This document shows, piece by piece, positions 1-12,249 of a stretch of 63,767 nt of DNA (within the stretch, counting starts at the first letter, position 1; each line of letters begins with the position of its first letter). This DNA comes from Circinella minor (Eukaryota > Mucoromycota > Mucoromycetes > Mucorales > Lichtheimiaceae), in assembly GCA_016758965.1 (NCBI GenBank), contig JAEPRB010000228.1, forward strand, positions 1 to 63,767. The letters are read 5' to 3'. The position numbers and the translations under genes were made by a program. Under the pieces are notes generated by a model. That model was not told where the DNA came from, did not search any database, and was given only the letters and a program-made list of their open reading frames with translations.

Positions 1-856
1 ATAAAGCTCATATATCATAACATCAAGTGTCAATGGGTAGGATAGTAAGGCGTGACCGAAGACAGCGGAGTCAAATTATGGGGGGATGGCACGACCGCAG
101 GATGGCACGACTTTTGGTTGCTCTCCAGCCAATGGCAATAGCCAATTTTTTCAATTCCGCACATTAACGACTGGCTGTGATTGCACGAAAAACCTTGAGG
201 CACCGACTAAGAGCCAAATTTTTGTTTCATTGTAAAATAAGGAAGAGCAATAAAGAGAGAAGTTAGGATATGCGTGTTCCGTTTTCCGCATTCGTCTATT
301 GTTTCCATTTTATCTTCCGACATATTATTCTTTACTCTGCATCTCCTCCAAAATTTCTTTTTTTCTCTACCACTACTCTCTTGGTCCCCTGCAAAAAATT
401 CATATAACAAACTTGTTTGCTAGCAAAAAGAAAAAAAAAAACGATTTTGTTTCCATGGTACTAAAACTTAAATCTTGTTATTTGCCATGTTTCAACAGAT
501 GGGAGATGGAATTATAAAAAGTGGTAAGTTGAGTGTAATGCTAATAGTTTTGAAGTTCTTTCATATTGGTAAATCGTACTTTGAATTTAGTCGATTCCAT
601 TACGTGTCTGCATAGATAATCCGCTAGTGTATTTAATCCTTCACCTAACAACAAATGTATCTTGGCTGATCTCCCTATTAAAAAAATACATAAATGTATT
701 TAAAACATCTGAATAGTAACACATAAATAATAATCATACAAAAAAAAAAGAGCTCATGACACATTTACCTTTTCATCTGAGGATCCATCAAGATAGTCCT
801 ATGCATTAAGAGAGCAGCATATATGTATATATATTTCTTCAAACAACAATTGAAAG
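1..856. other. Non-coding, no gene seen
   Basis: AT-rich sequence with only short unsupported ORFs. The motif GGATGGCACGAC occurs twice within the first 120 bases. Nothing here resembles a known protein or RNA, and the left edge could cut a repeat or a gene end. Confidence 0.5.
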
Positions 857-1412
857 GACAGGTTCTTCACTACTCGATCTGCATACCATAGTTCGGGATG
901 AAGATATTCAACAAGTAGCTGTGGCCGATATAAACCGAATTAACAGTCCAGTGTTCCCACGAACCGACGGAAACCTTATGTGTCATAGTGAAATAGTATT
1001 TATGAAAGCAAGCCTTGACAACCTGGTCCGCACAAACAAAAAGTAAATGAAGATATTCAACAGGTCGTGGTGACCGATATAAACTGAGTCAACAGTCCAG
1101 TTTTCCCACGGGCTGACATTGCCATTTTTTTTTGGCGATTCATAAAGACAGTTCTTCACCACTCGGTCTACATACGATAGCTCGAAATGCAGATATTCAA
1201 CAAGTAGCTGTGGCCGATATAAACTGACTTAACAGCCCAGTGTTCCCACAAACCGACAGTCATTTCATACACGACATCTGGTTTTACCTTCACCGGCAAG
1301 ATCTCATCATAACCCGGTCCACACAGATTAAATAGATAATGCAGATATTCAACAGGTCACTGTGGTCGAAATAAACTGAATTAACAGTCCAGTGTTCCCA
1401 ACGGATCGACAC
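857..1412. repeat. Four-copy tandem repeat made of two A-B dimers
   Basis: Four related copies share a core reading roughly GATATTCAAC, then AGCTGTGGCCGATATAAAC, then AACAGTCCAGTGTTCCCA. The core starts near 903, 1052, 1192 and 1344, so spacing is 149, 140 and 152 bases. Copies 1 and 3 share one leader (TTCTTCAC..ACTCG.TCT); copies 2 and 4 share another (CCTGGTCC/CCCGGTCC..ACA). The array is therefore a dimer of about 290 bases repeated twice. No shared open reading frame runs through the copies, so it looks non-coding. Family not recognised. Confidence 0.85.
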
Positions 1413-4000
1413 AAAAATTTGATGAATTGAAAAGGTAGAGACAACCAGTAGGCAAAAACAGAAAGCTAATAAAGCAACATATAAGTAACTGATGCAACAT
1501 CAAAGAAATATAAGGTAACTAACTATCTACTCATCCATTTGTTTTGGGTTGATTTTCATTTACTGCTGAGGAAAGCTGTGCCTATTTATGAATGTCAAGT
1601 AATTTGATGTCTTGATATGCTACCATTAGTACGTATTTAAAACTTATATTAAAAGCAATGATTATTCAATTTCTATAATCGTATATATAGGCATCATCCA
1701 TAACCAACACAAATGCATCAGAAGAAGAAATCTCGGCCGGTTGGCTTTATCAATTTTTTTCTCAATGTTTGAACAAGTGATCGATACAACAAAGCTATAT
1801 AATATAATAAATATAATAAAAGTCATCTTTTATAAACAAGAAATAGAATTGTTCTTTATATTGAAAGAAGTGGGGTAGCAACCATAGAAACAAAATGATA
1901 AAGGGGATGAATGTGATTGATGGTGTGTGGTGCGGGGGATTTTTGAGTATGTACAACATTATAATTTGGACAAAAACTCATGGATATTAAATTCAGTTAT
2001 ATCACAATCACAAATGCGGTTGTAAAGGAATGTCCGCCTTTTTGGCAGATCCATTATTATTGCGGTTTTTTACATTTATATTTGATAAACACTCCAGCGG
2101 TAGTAGTCATTATTTATTGGTGATGATGGTTTTCACGCTGTGTAACATTTTGTATTTGTTAATACGTACGCTTCTTATTTTTTCTATTGTAGGTGTAGTA
2201 AGAATGAACTCCAAAAAAAAAAAATGTCAGAAATAAAGTTATAAACCGGCTAAGCCGTAATAATAGGTATATGTTACTTTAAGCAATCCGAAGTGATCTT
2301 ACGGAATATTATTTAGAAAGACATTTCCAAGTAACGTCAATATTTTGACAAAGAGATAAGCAGTGTGTAATGTATAAAAGTGGATGTTTATGGTTACACA
2401 AGGTTTCTGCTAGCTCCTGCTTTTAACCAAGTATAGGAAATCTTAATAAAAAACAAAATTGGTATTAGAACAACAATGAGATTCGAAAAATAGTCGTTCC
2501 CAAAGATTACTTGGACATGTATACTATTATTCATACGTACGTACCAAAAAAGATTAAAATGTTTTCAGACTATTGTTGAATAGCAAGCATATAAATCAAC
2601 TCCCCGTTATTCTTAATCTTAAAAAAAGAAATAAAAACAGGCTTTCACAGAAAATACTGAGGAAATACGTTCCAGAAATATCAAACACAGTATATGAAAG
2701 CCAAGTACGTAACAAAGAGAAAGATAATATTTTACAGATTGAACTAGAGCTACGTAGTATATTTTGACATTCTCATTGGTGGCAGGCTTTTAAAATATTT
2801 CAACTTTCAATAAATGGCGGCTAAAGTCAAGAACACAAAAATGATGGAGTTGATACTCTAAAAAAAAAAAGTCGTTTGTTACAACGTTATGAGTAAGGTG
2901 TATTTTCTATGATAACTGATTGTAATTATCGAAAAATAATGACAAAGGTAATGATTCCAGATATTATGATCGCCTTGCTTTTTTTTTTTTCGTTTCTTGC
3001 AAAAATTGCCATCTCTGTTTAGTGTTTCGAAAGAAGCTGATATTAACTCATGGATGATAATTATAAAGCATATTGATACGTAAATTACCAATCCTTCGTC
3101 ATAAAGCTTATCATAATAATGAGGAATACGTAGGATGGAGCTTGATAGTTACAGAATAGCCATGAGTGCTCCGTGAGACAATCAAAACAAGATATATGTC
3201 TGTACGTATCCAGAAAGCTTTTGAATCACTTTTATTTGTCGTGTTAATAAACTGTGTATCTAGATAACTATGATAAAATAGTTTTATTCTTTCTTCTTTT
3301 GCTAAGCCATTTCAGATCTGAAAAAAAAACTTAACGTTATACCTCGCTTGTGCAATATACAGTATATTGCACAAAAAGTCCAACTCCCAGAATAGCTATT
3401 CCCAACTTAATTAGTTGAATGTTTTTTGGACATTCTCAGAAAAACAAAAAAACTGGTTCATTTTATCATGGAATCCATGGACTACGTACCAATATTTTAA
3501 TTTATTTGAATATAAAAAACTGCTATGAAAATGTAGCAACAAAGAACAGTCATTTTTCTGGTCCAATTTTTTTTTCTTCGCCTTACGTATTGTTTCTGCT
3601 TGTTGTTGGGTTACTTCTTTTACTTTTTATTACTGTACAGTAGCGAAATATCTTCTTCTAGCAGTGGTTGTTTTCTTGTCACTATCGTGTTTGTCGCGGT
3701 AAAAGATTTTTTTGTACTTGTTTTATTTTTTATCGGTTTACGTACGCTTTGATACGATAGATTTTCCTTCGCTGAAGTCGTCGGACTCTTGTTCTTCATC
3801 AACATGTTCAAAGACTCGTTTTCCGCGAACGTTTTCAGGGTTCCGTTCTTTGCCAACGTCATCTTTAAATCTTTGTTCATGTCATCATCATCATGTGTTA
3901 AAATCTTTGTTAGTATAAGCACATTTTTCTGTTTTACGTACTTGTGTAATATATGTTATTCACATACACTTCTTTCAATATTTAATAGATTCATGAAGAC
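1413..4000. other. Non-coding stretch with scattered TACGTA palindromes
   Basis: No exon chain or recognisable protein is visible. A lysine- and threonine-rich 100-residue minus-strand ORF at 3620-3922 has no recognisable domain and is probably spurious. The stretch holds at least twelve TACGTA palindromes and one longer perfect palindrome listed separately. Confidence 0.5.
3348..3374. repeat. Perfect 27-bp palindrome
   Basis: Two 13-base arms (TTGTGCAATATAC and its exact complement) flank a single central A. It lies in non-coding DNA, far from any gene found. It could be a protein-binding site, a cruciform or a trace of a mobile element; nothing nearby decides. Confidence 0.8.
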
Positions 4001-4035
4001 CCAATACATCAAGGATGACAGGTTTTTGTTTTCAC

Positions 4036-4570
4036 AAGCAATACCTGACTGTATTCACTCGGTCCTTTTCGGTGGTCAACGAGGTGGGTGCATTAAGCCT
4101 CAGCCAGACCGCATTCCGTGTGAATGTATTTTACTGATAGTACTAATGGTAAGAGATTTATAAATGGGACAGGAGTCTAAGATAGTAATAAAAAGCTATT
4201 GCACCAAAACAACTCCAATATTATTCTTAGACGTACTATCGGTTGAAGAAACTCGTTGCCACAGCAATATGCGAAGGCACCAAGGGGTGTCGAGCAATGA
4301 AGCGGACGAGACTGAAGGCTCACGGGAAGAATACGAAGATGAAAGTCGTGATGATGCCAACAATGGTATGGTGGAGCCCTTTGGGTGGGGTACTTCGTGG
4401 CAGGAGAGCTATCGTGATATGCTGGATTCAAAAAGTGGCGTTCTTGGATTCAATATTGAATGGATCGAGGTTGAAAAATATATTAACAGATGGGTTCTTC
4501 ACGGTGCTGATGGCCGGTACCGCTCTTGTTTACAAGCAGACAACCCGTCAATATACTTTCATTATTAAAA
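4036..4570 (+). pseudogene. Possible decayed gene, family not recognised
   Basis: This stretch is richer in GC than its surroundings and shows exon-like pieces. A block starting after an acceptor-like CACAAG at about 4036 ends at a good donor (ATG then GTAAGA) near 4149. A second open block covers about 4200-4570 and is open in two frames: one acidic (EADETEGSREEYEDES), the other ending in a hydrophobic run (GFFTVLMAGTALVY). The pieces do not join into one frame and no start is clear. It may be a relic, part of a mobile element, or chance. Confidence 0.25.
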
Positions 4571-4782
4571 CATAGAAGTCCACTGCTTTCCGTAGTCCAC
4601 ATCTCAAGAGTGCCGGCTGCTAACCACACCAGTACCATGATTTCAACTTTAGTAGAGACAAACTTTTACAGGTTTTGTTTTCAGGAATTTGTTAAAACAA
4701 TAGGGATGAAAAAGTGTATAACCCTGTACGTAAGTCTTTGTCCAGTCAAGTTGGTGACACATGGATAAAATCGATATCCTCT

Positions 4783-5557
4783 GATTCTTCCAGTGTTGGG
4801 TTTCCGACTGGCGAAAACTAGTATAGAGGTTTCCGCCATAGCGGAAAAGGCGGAAACCTGGCGGAAACCTATGGCGGAAACCTTTTTTCATTCAATCAAT
4901 ATGTTTATGGAAATATGAAATACGTAAAAAGTTTCATTAAATAATAATAAAAAAGAGAGATAGAGATAGAGTGAGAGTATATATTTATATTTAAGTTATG
5001 AAAAAATATATTCTAATGTCTATTTTACTTTTGCTGAGTGAGCCTCCTTGTTATCTCTAAAGTCTAGGTTTGTCTACATAAAAATCCTACTCCTCTGAAT
5101 AGATCAGGTAACTGATATATTTAGCTCTTGTGCATTGACAGTCGATGTCGGGATTTAACCTGTGAGGCCGTGAAGCCAATATACTGAACAACGCGCAATA
5201 TTTATGTTGAAGCTATTATTTGCTTGCGCAGCGTCTATATATCAATGCAAAACCAGCGTTTTTAAAAAAACATTATTGTCATTTCTGCGTTATTATACTA
5301 TATATTTCCATAGTTCCTGTTGTGAACCATATATTATAACGCTATAATAATAATAGTAACAGATATAATACATTAAAAAATATAAATAGACCAAATTACT
5401 TTTATTTAATATGATGTATCATATTTATGTCTACTGACATGCCAACCCTATAATGTTATACATTTCCGCCAGTTTCCGACTGTGGAAACCCTATAAACCA
5501 TAGTTTCCGCTAGGTCGGAAAGTCGGAAAGTCGGAAACTGCCAACACTGGATTCTTC
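4783..5557. repeat. 8-bp target-site duplication of the hAT element
   Basis: GATTCTTC stands at 4783-4790 and again at 5550-5557, directly abutting the two ends of the element at 4791-5549. An 8-bp duplication is the hallmark length of hAT transposition. The exact match suggests a fairly recent insertion. Confidence 0.85.
4791..5549. mobile_element. Non-autonomous hAT-type transposon (759 bp)
   Basis: The terminal inverted repeats read CAGTGTTGG-GTTTCCGACT at the left and CAGTGTTGG-CA-GTTTCCGACT inward from the right, identical except for a 2-base insertion. CAGTG ends and an 8-bp target duplication fit the hAT superfamily. Both ends carry clustered subterminal copies of GGTTTCCGCC or GGCGGAAACC (about 4827-4882 and 5463-5538), as expected for transposase-binding subterminal repeats. 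No transposase reading frame is present, so movement would need a transposase made elsewhere in the genome. Confidence 0.85.
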
Positions 5558-6700
5558 TATGATTTTACATTTAATGTGTATGAGTTTAAAAAAAATACAG
5601 TTGCCAGCTTTCGGACAATCATATTCCCTGTTATTCATAAATATAACTACCAGTTAGCTGCGATAGATCGGCTTTTTACTTATTAAGAAATTATGCGTGG
5701 TTACTGCTTTATATGTTAAAACTTTTTAGCGGGTTTCGCATCCTAAAATCGATCGATTCCTTTTATATTATTTTAATTTCTCCCAAAGACTGATGTGTCG
5801 CTAAAGTTGCCGTGAATATTACGACAGTGATTATTAGCAGGACTCATTATTAATGTTTGACGCATGCTAATTTTCAGCTTTAGCAGATCGTCAACAGATC
5901 CTCATCCCATGAAGTTCTAATATTATAAACACTGGATTCCTTTAACAATAGTAGTGTGCTTTTTTTTTTTTAGATAAAATGATTATTACAAGCTTTAGTT
6001 GGAAATATGTACAAGAAATATGTGCCTAGAATATTGATACAAGACTTTTGTATTTGGTTGTGATTCCAAGATCTAAACTGAATGTATAAAAATATAGATG
6101 TAAAAAGACATGTGGATGGTATTTATTACCAGCTCGAATATTAGTTAATCTGTTAAACTTTCGACTTATATTTATCACCTTTCAATAAAATCATTTCATA
6201 TGATGAATTTCTTTTCACATTTTTATAGTCTATAAAAAAAAAAATTCACCGAGTGTCTTTTTTCAATGAAGCTAAAAAAAGTTATTTATATCCCATTGCT
6301 ATAGCTTTACTAAAAAAATGTATAATATTCCTCGTAGGATATTTCGAAGAGCTTAAAATGATTATTGACCGGGCATTTTTTTAATACACTTGGTTAATAA
6401 CACACCTGAAATTAATTTAATAATATATATGTATACTACTATCGTTTACTTATTGTGGATCGATTGAGATATTTAATTTTGCATATTTTTTATTAAGAAG
6501 TTGTATTTCAACAGATACTGAACCAATTTCAGTGCACTAATTTAATCATTTGTGTCACCAAAAAATAAAGAAGCAAAATGAACGTCTTGCTGGGTTTGAC
6601 CAGTTCCATTTGATTCTTTTTCTTCTAACGAATATAAAAAAAAACTCAGGCACGGCCTTGTAAACAAAAAAATAAATACCATCGGGCTTTTACCGTGTAA
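5558..6700. other. Non-coding, upstream region of the 6771 gene
   Basis: AT-rich sequence with many stop codons in all frames and no exon-like structure. The last hundred bases form the promoter and leader of the downstream oxidoreductase. Confidence 0.5.
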
Positions 6701-6701
6701 A

Positions 6702-6708
6702 TATAAAA
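6702..6708 (+). promoter_or_regulatory. TATA box of the oxidoreductase gene
   Basis: TATAAAA lies 69 bases before the chosen start codon and is followed by a pyrimidine-rich leader, as is common in fungal promoters. Confidence 0.5.
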
Positions 6709-6770
6709 AGGTCAATTAAAACTTTTTTTCTTCTCCCTACTTCTCATTTTACAAAGGATAGTAATTGATC

Positions 6771-8041
<1,271 letters not shown>

Positions 8042-10190
8042 ATTTTGTGTATTTTCTATTTAAGATATAGATAAATTAATAGATTTGTATGTATGTTCTA
8101 ATAAATTTCAATTTCTGTAAAATGTTTTACATATTTTCTACTTTTGTTATAATATATGGTAAAGAGAGAGTATATGTAGTAGTTGACCAGCGATAAAATA
8201 TGTGAAAAAAATATTTTACATATCAACATAATAATTAGAGTATGCATAAACAAAGATATGTCATTAAGTAATCCAGATAGCAATTTCTATATATTTTAAA
8301 GACAGTTATATAGATGGTTTATACAATCCTATTGGTATCAAGTGACAGGAGTGTACAGATATTTCATATATAGGTCATTGTTGCTTTTCTACTAACAAAA
8401 TTACTTCGTTGTCAGGGTTTATACAATATTAATGCTATTCTTACTGCTAATATTGATTTAATATGTTACTATAACTGTCTTTGCGCTCAGGTCGCTGCTG
8501 TTTTGTTGATGCGATTGTTATTGATCAAGATATTTCGTAAAACCGTTTTCAGCCGTTTTAACCTTCCCAATTTATCTTCCCGTTCTATGACAATAAACCA
8601 TAAATATAATACTACTATATATATTGGTTATTATACCTGCTGAAAAAAAGTTTTATGGATACGTAATAATATAATCATAATAGTTTGATTAATTCATCAT
8701 GAATTAACAGCAGTAATTTTAGACTTGCCCTTTGTCAAATAAACGACTTGCATTGCTTTTACTTATCGGGAATATTATATAAGGGAAGCCAGTTTCTTCG
8801 TCCTTTTTAAATTGAATCGAAACGAAAAACGTTCTGCAGTAATATGCGACTTAGTAGCATATAGCGTACAACACCTCATAGGTCTATACTTTTTCTGGTT
8901 CTGCCCGCATTTCGATTTTTACAATCATAATTGATTTTAATGCTTTGGATTCTGTACGTAAATGTGATATAAATATTATTTGTCATGGCTAAAATGTCTT
9001 GTCGTTGCTTATTATGAGATACGTACATAATAGATAATCTTTTTTTACATATGCTTCAAGATTTCACAAGCTCGGTTACGGAATAATACCATACAATCAG
9101 TTTAAATAAGCACATATCATTCGAAATTTTGAATAAATAATAAGATTTTCCACCTTCATGTAAAAAAAAGCACTTTTAACAGTTAAAAGATACTACGCGT
9201 TACATTTTCATTCCATTTGTTCTCATGATAACTCTGTATAATCAAAAGGTAGCTTATAGTGTGTTATTAAAAAAAAGAATCATTGACATTGAGCTGAAAA
9301 TATATACTGTATGTATTTGTAATTTTTTTTTATCTGTTTGTAACACTAAATAGAGAGACGTAACTTCCTTTGTGCTAAAAATAATTTTTTAACTTTCAAG
9401 AATAAAAAGTTAAAAAAAAGCTGCTTTTAACGAAGTAAAATCGTTGGCTTTTTAGTGTTCAAAAGTTCCACAGATAGGTATTTTTATGTAGTTCTTTGAT
9501 AGCCATTATTGTAATGGTTCTTAAAATACGTATTAGCGTAAAAATGATGAGAGATATTAAATAAACGATGTTACCATCATAGCAGCTAAGTTCTGATTTG
9601 TTTTTATAGCAAAATATTATAGTACATGTACTTTACAAGGAGCAGATGTAATGGTTTCAATAATGGATTTGTCAATTAATGAATATGAATACATTAACTC
9701 TCTAAAAGGTGGCCTTGACTCATTTTTTGTGTCTTATACCGTAAAATAAAATAGAGTTTTAGCTAACTATTTCTATATAAGGGTCGTGGTCTGACTCAGT
9801 ATTCCAGAAATTCCCTTAAAATGAGAAACTTGTCTCCACACTATGGTGTACTATAAAATATTTTGAACTAGTTACGTACGTGTTTTAATGTTCAAAATAA
9901 GTAAAGAAACCAGGATCACGTAATATCAGCCTACAATTATATATTTTTTCTAATACTACATATCGTCAACGATATTAAGCATGTTTATTTTTCTCTTTTA
10001 ACTATTCTAGAAGTTATGTGTAAGTGGAATATAGTTAGACTAATAGAATATTTTAGAAAGGGGGTTTGTAAGGATTGAATAATTAATTATTAAGACTTGT
10101 GAATGATAGGTTATGGCTATCTGTCATCTCTTTATAAGCAATGTTCCTAACTTTTAAAGCCAAAACTCCGCAATGCGGGGCGAATTTGAG
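8042..10190. other. Non-coding gap between two oxidoreductase genes
   Basis: About 2.1 kb without a supported exon. It contains odd-centred perfect palindromes at 8689-8707 and 9173-9189 and five TACGTA sites. No tRNA or other RNA gene was recognised. Confidence 0.5.
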
Positions 10191-10193
10191 TGA

Positions 10194-10200
10194 TATAAAG
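10194..10200 (+). promoter_or_regulatory. TATA box of the WrbA-like gene
   Basis: TATAAAG stands 133 bases before the start codon. A GC-rich patch (GCAATGCGGGGCG) just upstream, near 10171-10183, is unusual in this AT-rich setting and could be an activator site. Confidence 0.5.
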
Positions 10201-10326
10201 GCAAGGAACGCATCGTTGAAATTACAAAAAGTGCCATATCTTTTTCTTCCTGGATCCTCCTATTTAATCAAGTTTTTCACTCACACACACTCTTTCTCCA
10301 CACACATATATACATATATATTCACT

Positions 10327-11493
10327 ATGTCAACACCAAAAGTTTCTATTGTTATTTACACCGTTTATCATCATATATATAAACTTGCTGTTGAAGCCCA
10401 ACACGGATTAAAAGCTGCCGGTGTCCAATCAACAATTTATCAAGGTATTATATAGCAATTTTTCTTCTCTTTTGATTTGCTTTATACCATAAGTGGGTAT
10501 AGGAAAAGACTGAATTTGGTGCATATTTCATTACACATTACCCTTTATTTACATCAATATTTCTTAGTTCCTGAAACATTACCTGGCAATGTTTTGAAAG
10601 CTATCAATGCACCTCCAAAACCAGATGTTCCAATCATTCAACCTCATCAAATCACAGAAGCTGATGGGTTGCTGTTTGGACTTCCTACCAGATTCGGTAC
10701 TGCTCCTAGTCAGGTTTGTATTCTAAGAAATGGAGATAGGGAAGGATTATATGAACGATAAAAAAAAAGCAAAAAACAAGTGGTTAAAAATTCAAATATC
10801 TTTTCTTAAAACTGTTTATAATGGATCTCATATTATATGTATAAATTGTGTATAATTTATTAGATTAAAGCACTGTTGGATGGTACTGGTGGTTTATGGG
10901 CAAAAAATGCGTTGGCTGGAAAATTTGCTGGTACCTTTTTCTCTACTTCGAGTCAACATGGAGGCAAGCAGTATTATCTTTTTTTATTTGCTGTGGATTT
11001 GATCGTTACACAGTTTATTTAATCACACGACCACGATGAATAACCTTTATATTAATTAATGTATAGGTCAAGAAACTACTGCACTTACGACCATCCCCTA
11101 CTTTGTTCATCATGGAATCAATTATGTCCCCCTCGGATTCAGAAGTCCTGTAAGTTAGAAGAGTGTAATAAGCTTTTAGAGAGGACCTAAGAAATCAAAA
11201 AAGCTGACAAAATGTTAATTTTAATTTACACCTATTTATTATAGCATTTGAATGATAATACAGAAATTGTCGGTGGATCGCCATATGGGGCAGGAACCAT
11301 AACGTAAGAGTAATTTTTATGTGAATGTCATGTTATAATTTTGTGTTTACCAAATAATATATTGTTTTATGTTGTATATAGAAGCCCTGATGGATCAAGA
11401 CAGCCATCAAAAAAGGAATTGGAAGTAGCTCGTACTCAAGGTGAACTGTTTGGAAATGTAGTTGCTACCTATGTTCGCGGACGTCAGCATTAA
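10327..11493 (+). CDS. NAD(P)H:quinone oxidoreductase, WrbA/Pst2 flavodoxin-like
   Basis: Six exons: 10327-10444, 10568-10713, 10864-10963, 11067-11149, 11245-11303, 11382-11493; 205 residues, the usual size. WrbA-type enzymes bind FMN and reduce quinones by two electrons, limiting redox cycling. Visible motifs are the N-terminal flavin loop (IVIYTVYHHIYKLA, where the family normally has YSTYGH), the VPETLP segment, LLFGLPTRFG, FFSTSSQHGGQETT and SPYGAGTI near the C-terminus. Intron 3 begins with GC (GCAAGC) rather than GT; a GT alternative three bases on breaks the frame. Fungal relatives such as yeast Pst2 and Ycp4 associate with eisosomes at the plasma membrane. Function is confident; localisation is by analogy. 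Confidence 0.93.
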
Positions 11494-12249
11494 AAGATAA
11501 TTACAAATAATTTGTCCAAAAAAAGCTGTTATGTATCCAAAAATATAAATATAAACTAAGTTCATGTTATATTTATATTAAACATGTATTACATTCTACA
11601 AATATATTAAAAAAATAAAATATTATTGTTTGTTAAGTTGGTTTATTTATTTTTAATAATCAGAAAATACTTTTATAACTTTTTGTTCTGTTGCTATGCA
11701 ATGATGATATGGTTTTATATATTCACCAGATTCAATCATAAGTATAATACATTCTACTTATACCTTTTTTTTAGCACATACGATTATTGTTCAATAATTT
11801 GTTACTTAACTATTTTCTCTACAAAAAGATTTATTATATCTTTAAGTATTACTTGTTTATATATATGTATTATAGCTTATATTGCAAATATGTTTTCTTT
11901 GTTTCATAGGAAACCTACAACGGCAATTCGAGGTGTGGAGTTACAAATGTTAACGGACAGTTATCATTGGTCCTTTACCAGCAGCAGCAAGCAGCAAGCA
12001 GCAGCAAACAACAAAGCACCACTCAACACCAAAATAACTCCTTCTTTTTCTTTCTTCTGTCATTATTATTATTATTATACTTGGCGTCCTCTTTTTTTTA
12101 TTACGTCCCTGAAGCAACATCCACAAAAAAAAACACATTTTTTTTTCAAGTTCCCTATTTTTTTCTTTTTCTTTTATTTTTTTCTTTTTATTTTTACCGT
12201 CCCTTCTTTTTCTTTAACAAAAAGGAAAAAGAAAACAAAAATAACTCAA
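11494..12249. other. Intergenic and pyrimidine-rich leader of the ARS2 gene
   Basis: The distal half is AT-rich. The proximal 250 bases carry CAGCAG repeats followed by long C/T and T tracts. An open frame runs through the tracts into the ARS2 start, but its composition is low-complexity, so I read it as 5' leader rather than protein. Confidence 0.5.

Noticed and set aside
3620..3922. Lys/Thr-rich 100-residue minus-strand ORF
   Set aside because: No domain, no splice context and simple T-rich DNA on the other strand.
10965..10975. GT donor GTATTA just after the GC donor in the WrbA-like gene
   Set aside because: It shifts the frame and destroys the HGGQETT motif that follows.
11626..12249. 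Long open frame running into ARS2, which would give a 208-residue N-terminal extension
   Set aside because: It is made of TATA, poly-pyrimidine and CAG tracts typical of a fungal 5' leader, and the ATG at 12250 starts a normal ARS2 N-terminus.
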